A stretch of 8,158 nt of DNA from an uncultured Alistipes sp. (GTDB lineage Bacteria > Bacteroidota > Bacteroidia > Bacteroidales > Rikenellaceae), in contig CAKVKI010000117.1 of the NCBI GenBank assembly GCA_934754975.1, forward strand, positions 1 to 8,158, read 5' to 3'. Position numbers and translations under genes: made by a program. The notes under the pieces were generated by a model that was not told where the DNA came from, ran no database searches, and saw nothing but the letters and a program-made list of their open reading frames with translations. The first letter of the stretch is position 1. Each line of letters opens with the position of its first letter. Of the stretch, positions 1 to 5,875 are shown piece after piece.

Positions 1-646
1 TGAACGAATAGGTGACGCCCGGCGTATTTTTCGACCGGAACGTGACCTCGGCGTTGCGTTCCCGCTTGGTCGAATTGCTGGTGCATACCAGCTGCACGGT
101 TTTTTTGCCGCTTCCGTTGTCGGCGCTCACGACCGAACACCAGCTGTCGTCCGAGGTCGAAGCTTCCCAGGCGTCGTTCGTATAGAGCGTCAGGGGCGTT
201 TCGCTGCGTGTGACTCCTACGGCGATTCCTTCGGCCTGGAGACCGTCGATTTCGATGTAGGGTTCGCTGGTCTGCTGGGTGACGGTGAATTCCTTGCGGA
301 ACGAACCTTTGGCGTCGTCGCTTACGATGACCAGACGTGCCGTTTTAGGGGAGGAAAGGTCGTAGTTGCGCCCGGTAGCGACGGCGATTTCGATGTCGCC
401 GAATCCCTCTTCCGGCGTGATTTCGAGCCACTCTTCGCTGCCGTCGTATTCGACGTGCGCTTTCCACCAGATGTTGGAGGCGATCGAGATGCGCGCGCTT
501 TCGGCCTTGCCGTCGAGCGTCAGGCTTTTGTCGTCTATGCCCACGGCGGGCCGGGTGGTTTCGCTGCTGTATATATCGCTGTCCGAGCATGCTCCTGCAA
601 TGAGCAGCGCAGCGAGCATCGAACTTAATATTACCGTTTTTTTCAT
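1..646 (-). CDS. BACON-domain surface lipoprotein, N-terminal part (3' end outside window)
   Basis: The first 215 codons are visible, starting at the ATG at 646-644; the frame is still open at base 1, so the C-terminus is missing. The N-terminus MKKTVILSSMLAALLIAGAC is a lipoprotein signal peptide with Cys20 as the probable lipidated residue. The acidic run SDSD after it resembles the export tag that sends Bacteroidota lipoproteins to the outer surface. Residues about 35-126 match a BACON domain: a Trp pair (60-61), WLEITPEEGFGD (73-84), TARLVIVS (102-109) and a closing FTVTQQ (120-125). A second, weaker BACON-like repeat begins near residue 131 (NDAW 157-160, SWCSV, ending in a strand around 199-204). 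BACON domains are beta-sandwiches common in carbohydrate-active and SusE/SGBP-like surface proteins, often acting as spacers. Lying last in a SusC/SusD operon, 21 bases after the preceding gene, it is plausibly the surface ligand-binding protein of the system. A C-terminal enzyme or binding domain cannot be excluded because that part is unseen. Confidence 0.88.
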   Translation of the reverse strand, partial: MKKTVILSSMLAALLIAGACSDSDIYSSETTRPAVGIDDKSLTLDGKAESARISIASNIWWKAHVEYDGSEEWLEITPEEGFGDIEIAVATGRNYDLSSPKTARLVIVSDDAKGSFRKEFTVTQQTSEPYIEIDGLQAEGIAVGVTRSETPLTLYTNDAWEASTSDDSWCSVVSADNGSGKKTVQLVCTSNSTKRERNAEVTFRSKNTPGVTYSF

Positions 647-667
647 GGTTCTTTCGGTTTTCTGAAT

Positions 668-1012
668 CTATTTTTTATTCGTGTAGTTGTAGTACCAGCC
701 TTCGATTTTGTTGCTTGTCCTGCGGTCGTAGGTGGCGTAGAGCTTTTTCGTGAATTCCTGGTGAATCCGCTTGGCGATCTGCGACCGTTCGGCGGGGTCC
801 GCCACGCCGCGGGTAAGCCGCTCGGTCTTGTCGAGTTTTTCGAAAAACAGTTCCCGGAGATGCGCCGCTTCTTCGGCGCCCAGGCTGAGTTCCTCCCGGG
901 CCTCGGCAGCCATGGTTTCGGCTTTTTCCCGCAGCGAAGCTTCGTCCGTTCCGGCGGCGCCGGTCAGAACCAGAATTGCAGCCGGTAATAATAGGGTCAG
1001 GAGCCGTCTCAT
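668..1012 (-). CDS. Small exported helical protein of unknown function, coupled to SusD
   Basis: The product is 114 residues from the ATG at 1012-1010. A TTG immediately upstream (1015-1013) would add one residue, but the ATG is preferred because it overlaps the SusD stop as TGATG. The N-terminus MRRLLTLLLPAAILVLTGAA is a signal peptide. There is no lipobox and no cysteine anywhere, so the product is probably soluble and periplasmic. Residues about 24-96 look almost wholly alpha-helical and charged, in two segments separated near RGVADPAE (68-75). The pattern ELSLGAEEAAHLREL (41-55), then a KK-LYATYD stretch and a Trp near the C-terminus, recalls Spy/CpxP-like (LTxxQ) small periplasmic proteins of Bacteroidota, but the match is by eye and weak. 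The mature N-terminal half is acid-rich; the C-terminal part is basic and aromatic (GWYYNYTNKK). The function is not recognised. Possible roles are a chaperone or assembly factor for the transporter, or a stress-type periplasmic sensor. That it is a real gene is well supported by its tight operon position and signal peptide. Confidence 0.8.
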   Translation of the reverse strand: MRRLLTLLLPAAILVLTGAAGTDEASLREKAETMAAEAREELSLGAEEAAHLRELFFEKLDKTERLTRGVADPAERSQIAKRIHQEFTKKLYATYDRRTSNKIEGWYYNYTNKK

Positions 1013-1014
1013 CA
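1010..1014 (-). promoter_or_regulatory. TGATG stop/start overlap (translational coupling)
   Basis: On the minus strand the SusD stop TGA (1014-1012) shares its last A with the ATG (1012-1010) of the small exported protein. No Shine-Dalgarno-like purine run lies just upstream within the end of SusD. Translation of the small protein therefore probably depends on ribosomes finishing SusD, which would tie the amounts of the two proteins together. The overlap is seen directly; the coupling is inferred. Confidence 0.7.
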
Positions 1015-2688
1015 ATATCCGAAGTTTTGGTCCGATGCGGAAATGTTATAGTTTGCAGCTATCTCCGCACTGGGGAACGGGAGAAGCAGGTTTTTCTTGA
1101 CCTCGTTGAAACCGTTCGGAAGCACGTAGTCGTAGGTCGACAGCGATACGGTCTCGGCGAGCCGTGCGTTGTGGATGTCGATCAGCTCCGTGAGGTACGC
1201 CACGCCGAAGCGCCGCGAGTCGAACCACTCGTGCAGCTCGCCTTTCAGTTCGCAGCGGCGTTCGACGCGCAGGGCGGCGCGTATCTCCTCCTGCGGCATG
1301 CCTTCGTCCCAGTCGGCAGGTTCCGCACGCTGCTCGTTCGAGGCGTTCCGGGCGCGGAAGAGTACTTCGTTGACGTATCCCACGGCTTCCTGTGTGTGTG
1401 CGCCTCCCAGTTCGTTGGCGGCTTCGGCCAGCGTCAGCAGCAGGTCCGCATAGCGGTAGACGATGAAGTTTACGTTGGCGTTGCCCGCCGTGAAGGTCGG
1501 GTCCACCCATTTGCGCAGGTAGGGGAGGTACTCGTATTTCGAAGTAGACTGGTCGGGATAGTTCTCCTTGGTATAGGGATAGATGTAATACTGCTTGCCC
1601 CTGTAGTTTTCGTTCTCGACCGTCGTGTTGCATTTGTATTTGTAGTCGAGGTAGGTACACTCTTCGCGCCAATCGCCCGGATAACGGTCGTTGTGTTCGT
1701 CCCACGCTTCGCGCGAGGGGCGGATCTGCCCGTAGTTGTTCGACGAGTTGGTCAGCGGCACGCCTTCCCAGTACCCCGGAAGGTAGCGGTACATGAAGGG
1801 ACAGCTGCCCGTCACGTAGTTCATCTCCATTTCGAGAATAGACTCTTCGGTGTGTTTGTTGGTGTAAACCCACAGGTCGGCGAAGTTCGGGACGAGCGAA
1901 TAGGCGTGCGAGTCGTAAACCTCCTTGGCGTTGTCGTACGCCAGCTGCCAGTACTCCTTGGCCGATTTGTCGAACAGCGTCGCGTCGAACGGCTCGCCGG
2001 GATGCTCTTTGATACATGCCAGCGCGACATAAACCTTGGCCAGAAACGCTTTGGCGGCCCATTTGTGCGGGCGTCCGTGGGCATGGGCGCCCTTTTCGGG
2101 CAGCATGCTCCAGGCCTGTTCGAGGTCGCTGATGACCAGGCCGTAAATCTGGTCGATCGGGGTGCGGGGCTTGTGGCTCTCCTCGATGGAGGCGGCGGGC
2201 CGGTCGATATACGGCAGCGCACCGAAGATACGCACGAGGTTGAAGTAGGAGAGCGCCCGCAGCAGCCGCGCTTCGCCTTCGATCCGGTTGTGTTCGGCTT
2301 CCGACATACCGCTGCACAATCCGATGTTCATCAGCAGGTCATTGACCGTGTTGATCGTCTGGTAAGCTCCGTCGTAGACGTAGTCGGCCGTGCTGTTGTC
2401 CACCGCTACGTTCATCGTCGCCAGTTCGACCATGTAGGTCGAATTGCGGTTCTGGAGCTGCATGGTGGGCGTATGCCACGACAGGAGCATATGCAGGTAG
2501 CCGCCGTAGCCGTTGCTCTGCGAAATATAGCCGTAGCAGGAGTTCAGAACGGCCTGCACGCCGTTCGGAGAGGAATAAACGTCTTCGGGGCTGAATTGGG
2601 TCGAAGGATGTTCCGTCAGGAAGTCGTCGCAGGAGCTGCCGAGACCCGCGCTGCACAGGACGAGGAACAGGATAATTATCTTTTTCAT
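1012..2688 (-). CDS. SusD/RagB-family surface lipoprotein
   Basis: The product is 558 residues, a normal length for SusD homologues. The N-terminus MKKIIILFLVLCSAGLGSSC is a lipoprotein signal with Cys20 as the lipidated residue. It is followed by DDFLTEHP, the typical start of mature SusD-like proteins. The N-terminal TPR-rich region carries the conserved RLLRALSYFNLVRIFGALPY (141-160). The C-terminal SusD domain shows YRYADLLLTLAEAANELG (411-428), ALRVERRCELKGELHEWFDS (472-491) followed by RRFG, and the family ending LLLPFPSAEI (534-543) ... QNFGY. Family members sit on the outer face of the outer membrane and close like a hinged lid over the SusC barrel, holding ligand during import. This gene directly follows a complete SusC (28-base gap) and is evidently its partner. 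The ligand cannot be read from the sequence: SusD-like proteins bind starch, other glycans, N-glycans or peptides. The insert at about 290-400, rich in Tyr and Trp, may contain ligand-contacting aromatics, but this is inference. Confidence 0.95.
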   Translation of the reverse strand: MKKIIILFLVLCSAGLGSSCDDFLTEHPSTQFSPEDVYSSPNGVQAVLNSCYGYISQSNGYGGYLHMLLSWHTPTMQLQNRNSTYMVELATMNVAVDNSTADYVYDGAYQTINTVNDLLMNIGLCSGMSEAEHNRIEGEARLLRALSYFNLVRIFGALPYIDRPAASIEESHKPRTPIDQIYGLVISDLEQAWSMLPEKGAHAHGRPHKWAAKAFLAKVYVALACIKEHPGEPFDATLFDKSAKEYWQLAYDNAKEVYDSHAYSLVPNFADLWVYTNKHTEESILEMEMNYVTGSCPFMYRYLPGYWEGVPLTNSSNNYGQIRPSREAWDEHNDRYPGDWREECTYLDYKYKCNTTVENENYRGKQYYIYPYTKENYPDQSTSKYEYLPYLRKWVDPTFTAGNANVNFIVYRYADLLLTLAEAANELGGAHTQEAVGYVNEVLFRARNASNEQRAEPADWDEGMPQEEIRAALRVERRCELKGELHEWFDSRRFGVAYLTELIDIHNARLAETVSLSTYDYVLPNGFNEVKKNLLLPFPSAEIAANYNISASDQNFGY

Positions 2689-2695
2689 GGTTTTT

Positions 2696-2700
2696 TCCTT
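2696..2700 (-). promoter_or_regulatory. Shine-Dalgarno-like site before SusD
   Basis: The minus strand reads AAGGA followed by a 7-base spacer (AAAAACC) and the SusD ATG. Bacteroidota genes often lack such a site, and none of the other starts visible here has an equally good one. It may give SusD strong translation of its own within the operon. The match is short and lies in an A-rich leader, so chance is possible. Confidence 0.4.
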
Positions 2701-2716
2701 TTTATGCGTAATACGG

Positions 2717-5700
2717 TTAGAAGGTCATCGTGATGCCGCAGACGTAAGCCCTCGACGACGGGTACGAACTCCAGTCCACGCCCACTTTGAGCGCGTTGTT
2801 GGTGAAACTGCTCACCTCCGGGTCCCAGCCGCTGTACGAACTCCATGTGAAGGCGTTGCGGACGGTGAAGCTCAGGCCGAGGTTTTTGACGACGCTCGTG
2901 CGCTTGAAGTTGAACTGGTAGTTGAGCGTAACGGCCGAAAGGCGCATGTAGCTGCCGTTTTCGAGAATCCGGTCCGTGAAGTCCTTGGTTTGTCCGGCCG
3001 TGCGGTTCAGGCGGGGATAGCGGGCGTTCTGGTTGCTCTCGCTCCACGCGCCGAGATAGGCTTCGGTGCGGACGTTGTGCAGGTTGTTGCCCGTCGGCGA
3101 CGTATTGGTCTCGGGCAGCAGGTTGCCGTTGGCGATCTGGTTGCCGTATACGCCGTCGAACATCATCGAGAGCGACAGGCTCTTCCAGCGGAACGAAGTG
3201 CTGAAACCGTAGGTGAACGACGGGTTGGGATCGCCGATGACCTCCTTGTCCATGTCGTCCACGTTGCCCGATTCATTGGTGTCGAGATACCAGATGTCGC
3301 CCGGCTGGAGCTGCTGGCCGCGGTATGTCGGCACCAGTCCCTTGTCGATGGCCTCCTGCGTTACGATTCCGTTGGTGCGGAAACCGTAGAACAATCCTGC
3401 GGGACGCCCCTCGATGAAGATGTTGGCCGGCATCTTGAAGTAGTCCGAAGTATTGGAGATCTCTTCGCCTTCGAACGCCGAAGCATAGATGTTGCCGTGC
3501 CATGCCGCCGGGAGCCCGATGCTGCCGATCTTGTTGCGGTTGAACGAAATGTTGGCATTGACGTTCCAGGTGAAGTCGGCGTTGTCCACCGGATAGGCGT
3601 CCACCGAAAATTCGACGCCCCTGTTTTCGATGTTGCCCCGGTTGATCCACATCGACGAGAATCCGGTCGAAGGGGGTATCGAAATCTGCTGGAGCAGGTC
3701 TTTCGTGTTTTTGTAATAGAGGTCGAGGGTCATGTTGAGCCGGTTGTCCAGAAGGCCGAGGTCCAGACCCACGTTATACTGCTCGGTGGTCTCCCATTTG
3801 AGTTCCCGGTTGGACATGATGCTGGGCTTGATGCCGATGACGAACTGGCCGTCGGGCGATACCGAATAGTCCGAATTGGGGTCGGCCGTATACATCGAGC
3901 TGTAGGTGGTCAGCGTCTGGTACGGACTCAGGCCCTGATTGCCGACCATGCCCCAGCCGGCGCGCAGCTTGAGGTTGGAGATGAAGCCCAGCTCCTTCAT
4001 GAATTTCTCTTCGGACATGCGCCATGCCGCCGAAAACGAGGGGAAATAGCTGAACCGGTTCTCCTTGGAGAACTTGCTGCTGCCGTCGGCGCGGAACGTG
4101 GCCGTCAGCACATAGCGGTCCTTGTAGCTGTAAACCATACGGGCGATGTAGGACATCAGCGTGCTTGCGTCCTCGGAATATCCCGGAACCTGCGTTTTGG
4201 CGTTGCGGATTGCGTCGGAACGGAATTCGAGGGCCGGGTAGTCGGGGAAGTCCTGCGCGTTGATCGTCGAGTTGTGGTTTTCGGCGCTGTTGACCGAGAT
4301 GCCCAGCACGGCGTCGATGCGGTGGCCTCCCTTGAAGCTCTTGTTGATGTTGAACATGTTGTCCACGTTGTAGCGGAAAGCCACCAGTTCCGAGAATCCC
4401 GCGCGGCCGTTCAGACCGTTGTCGAGATACTGACCGTAGAAACGGGTGCGGTTCTTGTTGCGGTAGTCGGTGCCGAACGTGGTCTTGAAAGAGAGCCATT
4501 TGGTGAGCCGGATGTCCGCGTAGAGGCTTCCGTTGAGGCGGAACTCGTCGCTGCCGTCCTCGTAGCTGTTCAGCCAGAGGTCGGTGCCCTTGTAATCCTC
4601 TTCGTCGCCGAGGTCCTCGCCTGAGGTCGAGACGTACGGTTTCGAACCGAGCATCTGGCGGATCATGCTCGTCGCGCGGGTCGCGTTCTGCGTACCGCCG
4701 GGTTCGGTACCCTGCGTCATCTGGTTTTTGCGGTTCGAGACGGTGGTCTTCGTGCCGACCTTGATGAACTTGGCGATGCGGTGGTCGAAGTTCGCACGGA
4801 AATCGTATTGGCGTACGTTGGTGTTGCGGATGATGCCGTTGTTGTCGAGATAACCGCCCGCGAGGTAGTAGTTCGACTTGTCGCTGCGGCCGCTTACGCT
4901 TACGCGGGTGTTGATGCTCACCGCGTTGCGCATCGTATAATCCTGCCAGTCGCGGGCTTCGAGGACTTCGCCTTCCTTGATGTTCAGGCTTACGCCCACG
5001 TCGTCGGAGTAGGCCAGGAACTGGTCGAGGTCGAGTATGTCGATGTATTTACGCGGCGTGGAAATGTCCACCATTGTCGAGAATTCGATGCGGGGCGTGT
5101 CCGAAGTGCCCTGCTTGGTCGTGATGAGTACCACGCCGTTGGCTCCCATCGAGCCGTAGATGGCCGTCGCCGAGGCGTCTTTCAGGATTTCCATGCTGGC
5201 GATGTCCTGCGGGCTGATGGAAGCCAGTGCGTTCTGTGCTTCCTGTCCGGTGCTGCCCAGCGGGTTCTTCACGTCCTGCGACGAGGGGTTGAGAATGATG
5301 CCGTCCACGACGTAAAGCGGTTCGCCGGTACCGTTGAAGGAGCTTGTGCCGCGGATCTTGACGCTCACGGCGCCGCCCGGGGCGGCATTTCCGGTAGTCA
5401 CCTGCACGCCGGCCGCATGGCCCTGAAGCAGTTTGTCGAACGAGGCGACCTGTGCGGCTTCGTTCTTGTCGATTTTGACCGAGGTGACGGCTCCCGTCAC
5501 GTCGCTCTTGCGCAGCGTTCCGTAACCCACGACCACGACCTCTTCGATCTGGGCTTCGTCGCTTTCGAGTTCGATGTCGATCCGGGTGCGTGTCCCGGCG
5601 GCGATTTCCTGGGGTTTGTAGCCCAGATAACTTACCTGGAGCGTCTTCTCGGCCGCGGCCGGAATTACGATTTTGTAGCGGCCTTCGGCGTCGCTGCTCG

Positions 5701-5863
5701 TTCCGGTCGTCGTGCCTTTCACGAGGATCGTGGCGCCGACCACGGATTCGCCGTTTTTGTCGGTTATGCGTCCGCTGACGGCGGTCTGGGCGAAAAGTTC
5801 GACCGAGAGCAGCAGAGCAACCGTAAGACAGGCTATGTATTTCGCGTATTTCATGATAATCAT
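2717..5863 (-). CDS. SusC/RagA-family TonB-dependent outer-membrane transporter (complete)
   Basis: The product is 1048 residues, a typical SusC length. The start is the ATG at 5863 or, three codons later, the ATG at 5854 (MKYAKYIACL), which gives a more usual signal peptide; the sequence does not decide. Signal peptide cleavage is likely near residue 25 (LFA/Q). Residues about 28-103 form a carboxypeptidase-D regulatory-like domain (SGRITDKNGESVVGATILVK). The family signature with the TonB-box region follows, EEVVVVGYGTLRKSDVTGAV (107-126). The plug domain runs to about 252 and ends with the hallmark ATAIYGSMGANGVVLITTKQ (232-251). The rest is the beta-barrel, closing with a terminal Phe (ITMTF) as expected for BAM-inserted porins. 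Barrel landmarks include RADGSSKF, GMVGNQGLSPY, DTNESGNVDDMD (861-872) and IGDPNPSFTYGFS. No STN (FecR-interacting) domain is present, so this copy should not signal through an anti-sigma factor. It imports the ligand presented by the SusD encoded immediately downstream. The substrate is unknown. Confidence 0.96.
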   Translation of the reverse strand: MIIMKYAKYIACLTVALLLSVELFAQTAVSGRITDKNGESVVGATILVKGTTTGTSSDAEGRYKIVIPAAAEKTLQVSYLGYKPQEIAAGTRTRIDIELESDEAQIEEVVVVGYGTLRKSDVTGAVTSVKIDKNEAAQVASFDKLLQGHAAGVQVTTGNAAPGGAVSVKIRGTSSFNGTGEPLYVVDGIILNPSSQDVKNPLGSTGQEAQNALASISPQDIASMEILKDASATAIYGSMGANGVVLITTKQGTSDTPRIEFSTMVDISTPRKYIDILDLDQFLAYSDDVGVSLNIKEGEVLEARDWQDYTMRNAVSINTRVSVSGRSDKSNYYLAGGYLDNNGIIRNTNVRQYDFRANFDHRIAKFIKVGTKTTVSNRKNQMTQGTEPGGTQNATRATSMIRQMLGSKPYVSTSGEDLGDEEDYKGTDLWLNSYEDGSDEFRLNGSLYADIRLTKWLSFKTTFGTDYRNKNRTRFYGQYLDNGLNGRAGFSELVAFRYNVDNMFNINKSFKGGHRIDAVLGISVNSAENHNSTINAQDFPDYPALEFRSDAIRNAKTQVPGYSEDASTLMSYIARMVYSYKDRYVLTATFRADGSSKFSKENRFSYFPSFSAAWRMSEEKFMKELGFISNLKLRAGWGMVGNQGLSPYQTLTTYSSMYTADPNSDYSVSPDGQFVIGIKPSIMSNRELKWETTEQYNVGLDLGLLDNRLNMTLDLYYKNTKDLLQQISIPPSTGFSSMWINRGNIENRGVEFSVDAYPVDNADFTWNVNANISFNRNKIGSIGLPAAWHGNIYASAFEGEEISNTSDYFKMPANIFIEGRPAGLFYGFRTNGIVTQEAIDKGLVPTYRGQQLQPGDIWYLDTNESGNVDDMDKEVIGDPNPSFTYGFSTSFRWKSLSLSMMFDGVYGNQIANGNLLPETNTSPTGNNLHNVRTEAYLGAWSESNQNARYPRLNRTAGQTKDFTDRILENGSYMRLSAVTLNYQFNFKRTSVVKNLGLSFTVRNAFTWSSYSGWDPEVSSFTNNALKVGVDWSSYPSSRAYVCGITMTF
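3248..3283 (-). other. Degenerate EF-hand-like loop in the complete SusC
   Basis: Codons 861-872 encode DTNESGNVDDMD, which keeps the D-x-N-x-S-G-x5-D spacing of a calcium-binding loop. It lies just before the conserved IGDPNPSF strand. A loop of this kind is common at this place in SusC proteins. The ligand positions here (D, N, S, D) are still compatible with metal binding but less ideal than in the neighbouring paralogue. Metal binding itself is inferred. Confidence 0.5.
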
Positions 5864-5875
5864 CTTTTTTGAGAA

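Noticed and set aside
1013..1015. TTG as start codon of the small exported protein
   Set aside because: An ATG follows at once and forms the classic TGATG overlap with the SusD stop; a TTG start would add only one residue and is less likely.
2689..2716. Possible terminator or promoter between SusC and SusD
   Set aside because: The 28-base A-rich leader has no inverted repeat and is too short for a convincing -33/-7 Bacteroidota promoter; only a Shine-Dalgarno-like AAGGA is supported.
976..2733. 585-codon plus-strand open frame opposite SusD
   Set aside because: It is in exact mirror register with the SusD codons, has no recognisable domain, and its Val/Arg-rich product is what a GC-rich antisense frame gives. 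SusD on the other strand has full family motifs.
2687..4624. 645-codon plus-strand open frame opposite the complete SusC
   Set aside because: It has the same mirror-register cause, its low-complexity Val/Arg/Glu-rich product matches no family, and it lies inside a clear SusC barrel.
4781..5872. 363-codon plus-strand open frame opposite the SusC N-terminus
   Set aside because: It is a mirror-register shadow, with no signal, domain or start context supporting it.
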